From: Intestinibacter bartlettii
GTDB lineage: Bacteria > Bacillota > Clostridia > Peptostreptococcales > Peptostreptococcaceae
Length of the DNA stretch: 64,000 nt
Assembly (NCBI RefSeq): GCF_018917435.1
Contig: NZ_JAHLOQ010000006.1
Coordinates: 37,035-101,034 of the forward strand
Reading direction: 5' to 3'
The translations under genes were made by a program, and so were the position numbers. Positions 33,181 through 44,000 of this stretch are shown one piece after another; positions within the stretch are counted from its first letter, which is position 1, and every line of letters starts with the position of its first letter. The notes beneath the pieces are model-generated. The model was not told where the DNA came from and searched no databases. It saw only the letters and a program-made list of their open reading frames with translations.

Positions 33181-33346
33181 TAGTTAGAGTTATTGATAGT
33201 GCAGAATATAGATAAATATATTCCCTGTAGTATGAAAGTCTAAATGAACTCTCCTCAAAAGAGCAAATCAATTTGCATAAATTCATTTCTAACTCACATT
33301 TATTCTAATTCTTAAAAAATTTATTAAATAATGAGGGGGAGAAAAT

Positions 33347-34687
33347 ATGCAAGCTACACAAGAAAAAGCAGCTCAAAGTAATTTATTAGAAAAAATGTTT
33401 AAATTAAATGAACATGGAACAAATTTTAAAACTGAGGTAATTGCTGGTTTAACTACATTTATGACAATGGCTTATATACTAGCAGTAAATTCAACTATGT
33501 TGGCAGATGCAGGAATGGATGCTGGGGCAGTATTTGTTGCAACTGCGTTATCAGCTACTGTTGGATGTTTGGTTATGGCATTTTTATCAAATTATCCAAT
33601 CGCATTAGCACCAGGTATGGGACTTAACGCATTTTTTGCATATACAGTAGTTTTACAAATGGGATATACATGGCAAATGGCATTGTTGGGAGTGTTCATA
33701 GAAGGTATTTTATTTATAATTTTAACTATAACAAACTTAAGAGAACAAATAATAAATTGTATACCAAAAGATCTTAAAAATGCAGTTACAGCAGGGGTTG
33801 GACTATTTATAGCAGCAGTTGGTATGACTAATGCAGGCCTTATAAGTACTGAAAGCGGAACATTAGCATTAGCAAGTATGCATGACCCACTTGTAGTATT
33901 AACAATAGTAGGTTTAGTTATATCAGGTATATTAGTATGCAAAAACGTAAGAGGGGCTTTATTGTTATCAATATTATTAACATCAGCAATAGGTATGTTA
34001 ACTGGAATAGTAGCTCTGCCAGAAGGCATATTCTCACTTAGGGTTCCATCTTTAGCACCAACTTTTATGCAAGCTTTTACAGTTCCAGTAGAAAAAATAT
34101 TTAGTTTAGATATGGTAATAGTAGTATTTACTTTCTTATTTATGGATTTATTTGATACGGTTGGATTCTTAGTAGGAGTGGCTGCTAAGGGAGAATTAAT
34201 TGATGAAAATGGTAAAATTCCTAAAGCAAAACAAGCAATGTTAGCAGATGCAATAGGAACTACTATAGGTGCAATACTTGGAACATCAACAGTTACTTGT
34301 TTTATGGAAAGTACAGCAGGTATAAGTGAAGGAGGAAAAACAGGACTTACAACATTTACTGTTGCAATACTATTCTTATTATCTTTATTTTTAGCACCAT
34401 TATTTATAGCTATACCATCACAAGCAACAGGGTCAGTTCTTATAATTGTTGGAGTTATGATGGCAAGCTGTTTCAAAGATATCGATTTTGAAGATTATAC
34501 AAATGCTATACCAGCATTCTTAACTTTCATTATGATGCCACTGACTAATAGTGTTGGAGATGGAATAATATTCGGAATAGTATCTTATACTTTATTAAAA
34601 TTAGTTACTAATAAAAAAGAGGATATAAATGTATCTTTAATTATTTTAAGTATAATATTTATATGTAGATTTGTATTCTTGAAATAA
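33347..34687 (+). CDS. NCS2 family purine permease (AzgA-like adenine/guanine/hypoxanthine type)
   Basis: 446 residues with about 12-14 membrane segments. The AzgA-like markers are FKTEVIAGLTTFMTMAYILAVN, NYPIALAPGMGLNAFFAYTVV, FLFMDLFDTVGFLVG and GTSTVTCFMESTAGISEGGKTGLT. It imports purine bases with protons at the cytoplasmic membrane. GAGGGGG precedes the ATG. Its location before the purine synthesis operon fits. There is no purine riboswitch in its leader; the upstream cobalamin riboswitch is separated from it by a strong terminator. Confidence 0.9.
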   Translation: MQATQEKAAQSNLLEKMFKLNEHGTNFKTEVIAGLTTFMTMAYILAVNSTMLADAGMDAGAVFVATALSATVGCLVMAFLSNYPIALAPGMGLNAFFAYTVVLQMGYTWQMALLGVFIEGILFIILTITNLREQIINCIPKDLKNAVTAGVGLFIAAVGMTNAGLISTESGTLALASMHDPLVVLTIVGLVISGILVCKNVRGALLLSILLTSAIGMLTGIVALPEGIFSLRVPSLAPTFMQAFTVPVEKIFSLDMVIVVFTFLFMDLFDTVGFLVGVAAKGELIDENGKIPKAKQAMLADAIGTTIGAILGTSTVTCFMESTAGISEGGKTGLTTFTVAILFLLSLFLAPLFIAIPSQATGSVLIIVGVMMASCFKDIDFEDYTNAIPAFLTFIMMPLTNSVGDGIIFGIVSYTLLKLVTNKKEDINVSLIILSIIFICRFVFLK

Positions 34688-34752
34688 ACGACTCATTGTA
34701 GATAAAAATTATAAAAGACAAAAAGTATTTAAGGGATTCATATTATAGAGGA

Positions 34753-34797
34753 ATACTGTTGTATAAATTTAAGGGGATTTATGCAGCAGTATTTTTA
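34753..34797 (+). terminator. Intrinsic terminator after the purine permease
   Basis: ATACTGTTGTATAAA and TTTATGCAGCAGTAT pair through G-U matches, followed by TTTTATT. Confidence 0.8.
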
Positions 34798-35367
34798 TTC
34801 TATTTATTTTTGATTTTTAATATAATATAAGATAATTTTATTTACGTAGAAATATTGAAAAACTTCAAAAAAACTATCACAATATATCAAAAAAGAGGTA
34901 AAATGTAAATATCAAATATATTGCATAAAAGCATCATGTCAGTAGAAATCTTAGAATTTTAGGATTACTAAATATCATAAAAATACAGTCAAAATATAAA
35001 AAAACAGAAGTCTTAATTATTAATCACAAATTATAAAAGGTTAGATAAAAATTTAATAATAAAATTTAGGATATATATTTGTAAAAAAAATATGTACAAG
35101 GTTTGAAAATTAAATATTCGACTAATTGAGATATATATTTAGAAAATATGGGTAAAAATTCTTGAATAGAAATAAAGATTTAGTTTTTTGAAAAAATATA
35201 TTGATAAAACATGAATATTAATATAGAATACAAGTGTATAGTTCGTTAAAATAAAATGAACATAAAAAATAATAAGAAATATTCAAGCAAAAAATAAATA
35301 AATACTTTTTAATTTAAGGCAAAATTGAAATTCATATAAATATATTATTAATGGAGGAAGATTACTT
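34798..35367. other. Long AT-rich leader/intergenic region before the pur operon
   Basis: About 570 bases without a gene. I searched it for the purine riboswitch core and a PRPP-type ykkC RNA and saw neither. A weak imperfect hairpin lies near 34945-34968. The region must hold the pur promoter, but no consensus -35/-10 pair stands out. Confidence 0.5.
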
Positions 35368-35844
35368 ATGAAAGTTGCAATCGTAATGGGATCTAAATCA
35401 GATTATCCTAAATTAGAAGAAGGTATTAACTTTTTAAAAAAATATGAAGTAGAAGTAGTAGTAAGAATATTATCAGCTCATAGAACACCAAAAGAGTTAG
35501 TTTCTTTTATAGAATCAATTGACGGAGAAGTTGATGTAATAATAGCAGCAGCTGGAAAAGCAGCACACTTACCAGGGGTTATAGCAGCATCAACATTAAT
35601 ACCAGTAGTTGGACTACCAATAAAATCATCTACTATGGATGGTATGGATTCTTTATTATCTATGGTTCAAATGCCAAAAGGAATACCAGTGGCTACTGTA
35701 ACAATAGATTCAGGATTAAATGCAGCTTTAATGGTAATGCAAATAATGAGTATAAAATATCCTAAATTAAAAGAAAACTTAAAATCATACAGAGCAGAAA
35801 TGGCTCAAAAAGTATTAGATGACGATAAGAGCATAAATCAATAA
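35368..35844 (+). CDS. purE: N5-carboxyaminoimidazole ribonucleotide mutase
   Basis: 158 residues, class I PurE. GSKSDYPKLEEG and the catalytic-loop ILSAHRTPKEL are followed by AAGKAAHLPGVIAA, which binds the substrate. It converts N5-CAIR to CAIR in de novo purine synthesis in the cytoplasm. It is first in the operon purE-C-F-M-N-D-L. TGGAGGA precedes the ATG. PurK, its usual partner in N5-CAIR-type pathways, is not in the window. Confidence 0.96.
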   Translation: MKVAIVMGSKSDYPKLEEGINFLKKYEVEVVVRILSAHRTPKELVSFIESIDGEVDVIIAAAGKAAHLPGVIAASTLIPVVGLPIKSSTMDGMDSLLSMVQMPKGIPVATVTIDSGLNAALMVMQIMSIKYPKLKENLKSYRAEMAQKVLDDDKSINQ

Positions 35845-35952
35845 AAATAATTCAAAATACATACATCATAGAATCATAAATTAAATTATATAAATAAGTA
35901 AAATGAAAAATAAGTAAATGAATATTTGTTAAGATTTTGGGAGGTAACAAAG

Positions 35953-36648
35953 ATGTTATTATATGAAGGAAAAGCAAAACAAGTTTACAGTACAGAAAAT
36001 GAAAATGAATATATAGTTTATTACAAAGATGATGCAACAGCATTCAATGGGGAAAAGAAAGCATCAATCGCATCAAAAGGTATCTTAAATAACAAAATAT
36101 GTACAATAATGTTTGAAACATTAGAAAAAGCAGGAATCAAAACTCATTTCATAAAAGCTTTATCAGATAGAGAACAATTAGTAAAAAAAGTTACAATTCT
36201 ACCACTAGAAGTTATAATCAGAAATATCACAGCAGGTTCTTTCTGCAAAAGATACGGAGTAGAAGAAGGAATAGTATTAGACAAACCAATATTTGAAATG
36301 TCATATAAAAATGATGAATATGGCGACCCACTTATAAATGACGACCATGCTGTAGCATTAAAATTAGCAACTCAAGAAGAAATAGATTATATCAGAGAAC
36401 AAACTTTAAAAATCAATGAAATCATGAAAGAATTTTTCTTAAAAATGGATTTAAAATTAGTTGACTTCAAACTAGAATTCGGAAAAGATGTAGACGGAAA
36501 TATAATATTAGCAGATGAAATATCACCAGATACTTGTAGATTATGGGATGTTCATACTAATGAAAAATTAGATAAAGATAGATTTAGAAGAGATTTAGGA
36601 GATCTTGTTCAGGGATATGAAGAAGTTCTTTCTAGAATGAATAAATAA
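35953..36648 (+). CDS. purC: Phosphoribosylaminoimidazole-succinocarboxamide synthase
   Basis: 231 residues, SAICAR synthetase. [11 protein letters not shown] and the later [17 protein letters not shown] and [10 protein letters not shown]...[13 protein letters not shown] match the family. It joins CAIR and aspartate with ATP. A TTG at 35926 opens the frame earlier but lies before the GGGAGG ribosome-binding site; ATG 35953 is the right start. It follows purE by 108 bases in the same direction. Confidence 0.96.
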   Translation: MLLYEGKAKQVYSTENENEYIVYYKDDATAFNGEKKASIASKGILNNKICTIMFETLEKAGIKTHFIKALSDREQLVKKVTILPLEVIIRNITAGSFCKRYGVEEGIVLDKPIFEMSYKNDEYGDPLINDDHAVALKLATQEEIDYIREQTLKINEIMKEFFLKMDLKLVDFKLEFGKDVDGNIILADEISPDTCRLWDVHTNEKLDKDRFRRDLGDLVQGYEEVLSRMNK

Positions 36649-36672
36649 TTTGTTATAGGGGGTAATAATCGC

Positions 36673-38049
36673 ATGTGTGGCATATTAGGAATTTATTCTG
36701 ATAAAAACATATCGAAAGACTTGTATTACGGCTTATACTCTATGCAACATAGAGGACAAGAAAGTTGTGGTATGGCAGTGCACGATGGAAAAGAAATAAA
36801 TTACAAAAAGGACATGGGTTTAGTAGGTGATGTATTTAAGACAGATGATTTGAAAAAACTGCCTGGGACAATGGGTATAGGACATGTTAGATACTCAACA
36901 GCAGGCGGAAGTTATATGTACAACTGTCAGCCTTTAGTTGGTTCTTTAAGAAAGAGAAATTTAGGTTTAGTTCACAATGGAAATTTAGTAAATGCACACT
37001 ACCTAAAGGAAATGCTAGAAGAAGACGGTATAATGTTTAGCAGTAAAAGTGATACAGAAGTTATTTTATATATGTTAGCTAGATATTATACAGGAGATAT
37101 TGTAGAAGCAATAAAATTAACAATGGACCAAATAAAAGGTGCTTATTCATTAGTTATACTAACTGACGAAGAATTAGTTGCTGTTAGAGACCCTCATGGA
37201 TTTAGACCCCTATTACTTGGAAAAAGAGATGATGGTGAATACATATTTGCATCTGAAAACTGTGAAATAGATATACTTGGCGGAGAAGTTATAAGAGATT
37301 TAGAACCAGGAGAAATTGTTGTAGTTAAGAACGGAGAATTAAAATCATATAACTTTAGCAATAATTGCAAAACAATGAAAAAGAGCTGTATATTTGAACA
37401 TATTTATTTCGCTAGAAATGATGCAACTATAGATAAAGTAAATGTATATGAATTTAGAGTTGAATCAGGAAAAATATTATCACAAGGTGATGATGTAAAA
37501 GCAGATATGGTAGTTCCAGTTCCAGACTCAGGTTGGGCAGGGGCTATAGGATATGCGAATGCAAGTGGACTTCCACTAACAGAAGCATTAGTTAAAAATA
37601 GATATGTCGGTAGAACATTTATAAAACCTACTCAAGAAGAAAGAGAACTTGGAGTAAAAATAAAATTAAATCCTTTAAGTAGAGTATTAAAAGGAAAATC
37701 AATAATACTTGTAGATGACTCAATAGTTAGAGGAACTACTTCAAAACAATTAGTTAAATCATTAAGAGATGCTGGAGCTAAGGAAATACATTTAAGAGTA
37801 ACATCTCCTCCAGTTAAATATTCTTGCTATTATGGCATAGACACTCCAAACCGTTCTAAATTAATAGCTGCACATAAAGATGTAGAAGAAATAAGAGAAT
37901 ATATTGGATGCGATACATTAAAATTCTTAGATATAGATGGAATGATGGGAGCAGTTGGGGAAGGAAATGAATTTAAATTCTGTAGAGCTTGTTTCGACGG
38001 AAATTACCCAGTTAAGAAAATTGACAAGGAGGAATCTTTAGGATGCTAA
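36673..38049 (+). CDS. purF: Amidophosphoribosyltransferase
   Basis: 458 residues. The second residue is Cys2 (MCGILGIYS), the glutaminase nucleophile once Met is removed; there is no propeptide, unlike the Bacillus enzyme. An N-terminal Ntn glutaminase domain (1-230) and a phosphoribosyltransferase domain with IILVDDSIVRGTT follow. CIFEHIYF and four cysteines (including FCRACFDGNYP) suggest the Fe-S cluster type. It makes phosphoribosylamine, the first committed step. Its end overlaps purM by 7 bases. Confidence 0.96.
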   Translation: MCGILGIYSDKNISKDLYYGLYSMQHRGQESCGMAVHDGKEINYKKDMGLVGDVFKTDDLKKLPGTMGIGHVRYSTAGGSYMYNCQPLVGSLRKRNLGLVHNGNLVNAHYLKEMLEEDGIMFSSKSDTEVILYMLARYYTGDIVEAIKLTMDQIKGAYSLVILTDEELVAVRDPHGFRPLLLGKRDDGEYIFASENCEIDILGGEVIRDLEPGEIVVVKNGELKSYNFSNNCKTMKKSCIFEHIYFARNDATIDKVNVYEFRVESGKILSQGDDVKADMVVPVPDSGWAGAIGYANASGLPLTEALVKNRYVGRTFIKPTQEERELGVKIKLNPLSRVLKGKSIILVDDSIVRGTTSKQLVKSLRDAGAKEIHLRVTSPPVKYSCYYGIDTPNRSKLIAAHKDVEEIREYIGCDTLKFLDIDGMMGAVGEGNEFKFCRACFDGNYPVKKIDKEESLGC

Positions 38050-39116
38050 CTTACGAACAATCAGGTGTAAATATAGATGAAGGAAATAGAGCTGTAAGCT
38101 TGATAAAAGGAAAAATCAAAGAAACTTACGATAAAAATGTTATAGGAGATTTAGGCAACTTCAGTGGTTTATATAGTTTAAAAGATTTTATGAAAATGGA
38201 AGAACCAGTACTTTTAGCAGCAACAGATGGCGTTGGGACTAAATTAAAATTGGCTCAAATGATGGATAAACACGACACAGTAGGTATAGACTTAGTTGCA
38301 ATGAGTGTTAACGACTTAATATGCCAAGGTGCAAAACCATTATTATTCCTAGACTATATAGCAATAGGAAAATTAGTTCCTGAACATATAGATCAAATAG
38401 TTGCAGGTGTTGCCAACGGATGTAAAATGTCTGGATGTGCATTAATAGGTGGGGAAACTGCTGAAATGCCAGGAATGTATTCAGAAGAAGAATACGACTT
38501 AGCAGGATTTGCTGTTGGTATAGCTGACAAAACTAAAATTGTATCAGGAAAAGATGTTAAAGCAGGGGATGTATTAGTTGGAGTTTCTTCAAGCGGTATC
38601 CACAGTAATGGATTCTCATTTATAAGAAAAATATTCTTAGATACTTACAACTATGATTTAAATCAATATGTTGAAGAATTAGGAATGACAGTTGGAGATG
38701 CCTTATTAACACCAACAAAAATATACGTAAAATTAGTTTTAGACTTACTTGAAAAACATAACATAAAAGCTATAGCTCATATAACTGGTGGTGGTGTTAT
38801 CGAAAACATCACAAGAGTTATACCTGATGGTTTAGGTATTGATATCAAAACTGATTCATGGGAAAAACCACCTATATTCAAAATGATAGAAGGATTTAAT
38901 ATAGTAGAAAAAAGAGAACTTCATAAGAGTTTCAATATGGGTATTGGACTTGTATTCATAGTTAACAAAGAAGATGCACCTGCTTTAGTTGATTATATAA
39001 ATAACAGAGAAGCAGATAAAATAGATGTAGATGAAAAATATGCTGAATTAATGAAAGATAAAGCTTATGTAGTTGGTGAAGTTGTAGATACCCACGAAGG
39101 AGTAGAATTATGCTAA
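38043..39116 (+). CDS. purM: Phosphoribosylformylglycinamidine cyclo-ligase
   Basis: 357 residues, AIR synthetase. LLAATDGVGTKLKLAQ, GIDLVAMSVNDLICQGAKPLLFLDYIA and GCALIGGETAEMPGMY are the family blocks. It closes the imidazole ring of AIR using ATP. It overlaps both purF (start) and purN (end) by 7 bases (ATGCTAA), so the three are translationally coupled. Confidence 0.96.
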   Translation: MLTYEQSGVNIDEGNRAVSLIKGKIKETYDKNVIGDLGNFSGLYSLKDFMKMEEPVLLAATDGVGTKLKLAQMMDKHDTVGIDLVAMSVNDLICQGAKPLLFLDYIAIGKLVPEHIDQIVAGVANGCKMSGCALIGGETAEMPGMYSEEEYDLAGFAVGIADKTKIVSGKDVKAGDVLVGVSSSGIHSNGFSFIRKIFLDTYNYDLNQYVEELGMTVGDALLTPTKIYVKLVLDLLEKHNIKAIAHITGGGVIENITRVIPDGLGIDIKTDSWEKPPIFKMIEGFNIVEKRELHKSFNMGIGLVFIVNKEDAPALVDYINNREADKIDVDEKYAELMKDKAYVVGEVVDTHEGVELC

Positions 39117-39703
39117 ATATAGGTGTTTTAGTTTCTGGCGGGGGTTCTAATTTACAAGCCATTATAGATGATTGTGAAAAGGGCGAAATAAAAGGCAAAA
39201 TAAAAGTAGTTATTTCTAATAAAGAAGATGCTTTTGGTCTTGAAAGAGCTAGAAAACACAATATAAGAGCCGTATTTGAAAAAAACGAAGATGAAGTAAT
39301 AAAAATATTGAAAGAAGAAAATGTAGACTTAGTAGTTTTGGCTGGTTATCTTAAGATAATCAGTCCAAAATTCGTAAGTGAATTTGAAAATAAAATGATG
39401 AATATTCATCCATCATTAATACCATCATTTTGTGGTGATGGTTTTTATGGGGAAAGAGTTCACCAAGCAGTAATAGATTATGGAGCAAAAGTTTCTGGTG
39501 CAACTGTTCATTTTGTAAATGAAGAAGCGGATGCAGGTCCAATAATCATGCAAGATACTGTAAAAGTAATGGACGATGATGATGCTAAAACATTGGCAAA
39601 AAGAGTTTTAGAAGTAGAACATACAATTCTTCCTAGATGTGTAAAATTATTTTGCGAAGGGAAGATATCTGTAGAAGGTAGAAAAGTTAAAGTAAGCGAG
39701 TAA
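39110..39703 (+). CDS. purN: Phosphoribosylglycinamide formyltransferase
   Basis: 197 residues. VLVSGGGSNLQAI, the folate-site MNIHPSLIPSF, the catalytic His/Asp block SGATVHFVNEEADAGPI all match PurN. It transfers formyl from 10-formyl-THF to GAR. It starts within the last codons of purM. In many clostridia purH comes next; here purD follows after only 24 bases. Confidence 0.96.
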   Translation: MLNIGVLVSGGGSNLQAIIDDCEKGEIKGKIKVVISNKEDAFGLERARKHNIRAVFEKNEDEVIKILKEENVDLVVLAGYLKIISPKFVSEFENKMMNIHPSLIPSFCGDGFYGERVHQAVIDYGAKVSGATVHFVNEEADAGPIIMQDTVKVMDDDDAKTLAKRVLEVEHTILPRCVKLFCEGKISVEGRKVKVSE

Positions 39704-39727
39704 GACTTATAAACTAGGAGGGAAAAT

Positions 39728-40978
39728 ATGAAGATATTAGTTGTAGGTGGTGGCGGAAGAGAACATGCTATCTGCTGGAAATTAAGTAATGAAAAAGATG
39801 TAGAAAAAATATACTGTGCACCAGGTAATCCGGGAATAGGCCAAGTTGCAGAATGTGTAAATATAGGCGATTCAGATATAGATGCATTAGTTAAATTTGC
39901 AAAAGAAAAAGAAATAGATATAACTGTAGTAGGACCAGAAGTTCCACTAGTAATGGGGCTAACTGATGCTTTTGAAGCTGAAGGATTAAAAGTATTCGGG
40001 CCAAATAAAAAATGTGCTCAGTTAGAAGGAAGCAAGGCATTTTCAAAAGACTTCATGATAAGACATGGTCTACCAACAGCTAAATATAAAGAATATACTG
40101 ATCTAGATAAAGCAATAGCTGACATAGATGACTTTGGATATCCAGTTGTTATAAAAGCCGATGGTTTGGCAGCTGGCAAAGGAGTTGTAATACCTGAAAA
40201 CAGAGAAGAAGCTATAAAAACTCTAAAAGAAATGATGAGTGATAAAAAATTCGGTGATGCTGGAGAAAAAATAGTAATAGAAGAGTTTCTAAACGGAGTA
40301 GAAACATCTATACTAGCTTTTGTCGACCACGAAACAATAGTTCCTATGGTAAGTGCAAAAGACCACAAAAAAGTAAATAACGGAGAAACTGGTCTTAACA
40401 CTGGCGGAATGGGAACATTCTCTCCAAGTGAAATATATACTGATGAATTAGCAAAAAATATAAAAGAAAATGTACTAGATAAAACTTTAAAAGGGTTCCA
40501 AGAAGATGGATTAGATTTTAAAGGAATATTATTTGTAGGATTAATGATAACTGAAGATGGTCCTAAAGTTCTTGAATATAATGTAAGATTTGGGGACCCA
40601 GAAACACAATCTGTTTTATTCAGATTAGAAACTGATTTAAATAAAATAATATCAGCAGTTATAAATAATAAATTAAAAGATATAGATATAACTTATAGTG
40701 ATGAACAAGCAATATGTGTAATGCTTACATCTGGAGGATACCCTGAAAGTTATGAAAAGGGAAAAGTTATAACAGGGCTTGAAAATTTAGATGAAGATAT
40801 AGTAGTTTTCCATAGTGGAACTAAATTAGTAGATGGGAAATTAGTGACAAACGGTGGTAGAGTAATAGGAATAACTGCTAAGGCTAAAACTGTTAAAGAA
40901 GCAGGCGAAAAAGTTTATAAAAATATCAAGAAAATAAATTTCGAAGGTATGCATTATAGAACAGACATATGGAAATAA
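39728..40978 (+). CDS. purD: Phosphoribosylamine-glycine ligase
   Basis: 416 residues with the ATP-grasp fold. The opening MKILVVGGGGREHAICWKL, then VVGPEVPLVMGL, SKAFSKDFMIRHGLPTA, VIKADGLAAGKGV and LEYNVRFGDPETQ are PurD hallmarks. It makes glycinamide ribonucleotide. It follows purN by 24 bases with CTAGGAGGGAA before the ATG. The absence of purH between the two genes is noted separately. Confidence 0.96.
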   Translation: MKILVVGGGGREHAICWKLSNEKDVEKIYCAPGNPGIGQVAECVNIGDSDIDALVKFAKEKEIDITVVGPEVPLVMGLTDAFEAEGLKVFGPNKKCAQLEGSKAFSKDFMIRHGLPTAKYKEYTDLDKAIADIDDFGYPVVIKADGLAAGKGVVIPENREEAIKTLKEMMSDKKFGDAGEKIVIEEFLNGVETSILAFVDHETIVPMVSAKDHKKVNNGETGLNTGGMGTFSPSEIYTDELAKNIKENVLDKTLKGFQEDGLDFKGILFVGLMITEDGPKVLEYNVRFGDPETQSVLFRLETDLNKIISAVINNKLKDIDITYSDEQAICVMLTSGGYPESYEKGKVITGLENLDEDIVVFHSGTKLVDGKLVTNGGRVIGITAKAKTVKEAGEKVYKNIKKINFEGMHYRTDIWK

Positions 40979-41033
40979 ATTTTCAATAAAACATAATAAG
41001 GGAAAATGAGAAATTTCTTAACGGAGGAATAAT

Positions 41034-44000
41034 ATGAGTTCAAATGTAAAAAGACTTTTAGTTGAAAAAAGAGAAGGGTTCGACCTAGAAGCCAAAGCTT
41101 TAATGAAAGATTTAAAAGATAGTTTACATATAGATTGTATAGATAATTTAAGATTATTAAATAGATATGATATAGAAGGTTTATCTGATGAAGTTTGTGA
41201 TTCTGCATCAAAAACAATATTTTCAGAACCAAACCTAGATATAGTATATAAAGAAAGTGTTGAATACGACAAAGATGCAAAAGTATTTGCAGTTGAATAC
41301 TTGCCAGGACAATACGACCAAAGAGCAGATTGGGCAGCACAATGTGTGCAAATAATAAACGAAGGTCAAAGACCTAACATAAATAGTGCAAAATTATATA
41401 TATTAACTGGGAATATAAATGATGAATTATTTGCAAAAATAAAATCATATGTAATAAATCCTGTTGATAGTAGAGAAGCATCTCTTGAAAAACCAGAAAC
41501 TTTAGCATTAGAAACTGAAATCCCAACAGAAGTTGCAACAATAGAAGGATTTATAGATTTTAACATGGAAGAATTAGAAAAATTCCTAAAAGAACAAGGG
41601 TTAGCTATGACAATAGATGATTTAAAATACGTTCAAGAATATTTTAAAGATCAAGAAAAAAGAAATCCAACTATAACAGAAATAAAAGTTTTAGATACTT
41701 ATTGGTCAGATCACTGTAGACACACTACATTTATGACCCAAATAAAAAATGTTGAAATAGAAGACGGTAAATTCAATGAAATAATAAAAGAAACTTATTC
41801 AAAATATATAGAAGCTAGAAACACTATCTATATAGACAGACAAAAAGATATGTGTCTAATGGATATGGCTACTATAGCAGTTAAAGAACTTAAAGCTGCT
41901 GGAAAATTACAAGACTTAGATGAAAGTGAAGAAATAAATGCTTGCAGTGTAAATATAGATGTAAATGTTGATGGAAAAATAGAAAAATATCTATTAATGT
42001 TCAAAAACGAAACTCATAACCATCCAACAGAAATAGAACCATTTGGTGGTGCTGCAACTTGTTTAGGTGGAGCAATCAGAGATCCACTTTCAGGAAGAAG
42101 TTATGTTTATCAAGCAATGCGTGTTACTGGTAGTGCAGATCCTAGAACTTCTTTAGAAGATACATTACACGGTAAATTAATGCAAAAGAAAATAACTACA
42201 GAAGCAGCTAATGGATATAGTTCTTACGGTAACCAAATAGGTTTAACAACAGGTCAAGTTACAGAAGTATATGACGAAGACTTTGTGGCAAAAAGAATGG
42301 AAATTGGTGCAGTTATAGCAGCAGTTCCAAAAGAAAACGTAATAAGAAAAAGACCAGAAAAAGGCGACATAATCATACTATTAGGTGGAAAAACTGGTAG
42401 AGATGGTTGTGGAGGAGCTACTGGTTCATCAAAAGAACATAGCGAAGAATCAATAGAAACTTGTGGTGCTGAAGTACAAAAAGGTGATGCACCTAACGAA
42501 AGAAAAATCCAAAGATTTTTCAGAAATAAAGAAGTTGCACAAATGATAAAAAGATGTAATGACTTCGGTGCTGGTGGGGTTTCTGTTGCAATAGGTGAAA
42601 TTGCAGAAAGTTTAGATATAAACCTAGACTTAGTACCTAAAAAATACGACGGACTTGACGGTACTGAACTTGCAATATCAGAATCACAAGAACGTATGGC
42701 TTGTGCTATAGATGCTGAAAATAAAGATAGATTTATAGAACTTGCAGGACTTGAAAACTTACAAGCAACTCATGTTGCAACAGTAACTGATACAGGATAT
42801 TTAAGAATGTTCTGGAACGGAAAAGCCATAGTTGATTTAAACAGAGCATTCCTTGATACAAATGGTAAGAAACAACAAACTGATATACATGTTCCAAAAG
42901 TAGACGAAGAAAATACATTCTTTAATACTGGAAGAATAAAAGTAGAGGGAGACACTATATCTGACAAATTTGACAGCGTATTAAAAGATTTAAATGTATG
43001 CTCTCAAAAAGGTTTAGTTGAAAAATTTGATAATACTATAGGTTCAAATACAGTATTACTTCCATTTGGAGGTAAATATCAAAGAACTCCAATCCAAGGT
43101 ATGGTTGCTAAAATACCTGTACTTGATGGAAAAACTACAACTTCATCAATAATGACATTTGGATATAATCCTAAAATCGGAAAATGGAGTCCATTCCATG
43201 GTGCATTATACGCAGTTGTAGAATCAATTTGTAAATTGGTTGCAGTTGGTGGAGATTACAAAACTACTAGATTAACTTTCCAAGAATACTTCGAAAAATT
43301 AGGAAAAGACAAAACTAAATGGGGTAAACCATTCTCTGCATTGCTTGGAGCATATTATGCACAAAAACAATTTGAAATACCTGCAATAGGTGGTAAAGAC
43401 AGTATGTCTGGTACTTTTGAACATATAAACGTACCTCCAACATTAGTTTCATTCGCAGTTGATACAGTAGATGCTGAATATGTTGTATCACAAGAATTCA
43501 AAAAAGCGGGTTCTGTTTTAGTAGTAATAAAAACTCCTAGATTAGAAAATGGAATTCCTGATTTTGATGTATTAAAGAAAAACTTAGATAAAATAAGAGA
43601 ATTAACTCAAGCTAAGAAAGTTCTTGCTTCATATGCTTTAGCTTATGGCGGACTTGGAGAAGCTATAGCTAAGATGGCATTTGGTAACAAGATAGGATTT
43701 GAAGTAGCTAAAGATGTTGATGTAGATAAATTATTTGATCCAGCATACGGTAATATAGCACTTGAAATGGAAGAAGCTGATTTATCATTATTAGAAGGTT
43801 TAGATTATAAAGTTGCTGGTAAAACAATAGAAGGACAATATATAGAAGTTGATGGATATAAAGTTTGCTTAGGTAAGATTTACAAAGCTTATGAATCTAC
43901 TTTAGAACCAATATTCCCAACAAAAGCTGTTGAACCAATTGGTGAAATATCAAATATTAACTTCATAGTTAATGAACATCAAAAATCTTCACTAAGTATA

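Noticed and set aside
33181..33346. Purine riboswitch directly before the NCS2 permease
   Set aside because: The conserved TATGG/GTTTCTACC/ACCG core is absent.
33592..34476. Long open frame on the minus strand opposite the purine permease
   Set aside because: It lies fully inside a clear NCS2 permease, has no ribosome-binding site and no domain; it is an antisense shadow of a low-stop frame.
36673..38049. Propeptide-bearing PurF as in Bacillus
   Set aside because: The chain begins directly MCGILG with a ribosome-binding site at proper distance, so no propeptide is encoded.
40954..41340. Minus-strand open frames opposite the purD end and purL start
   Set aside because: They overlap conserved purine genes and encode Leu/Ile/Tyr-rich strings typical of shadows of AT-rich coding DNA.
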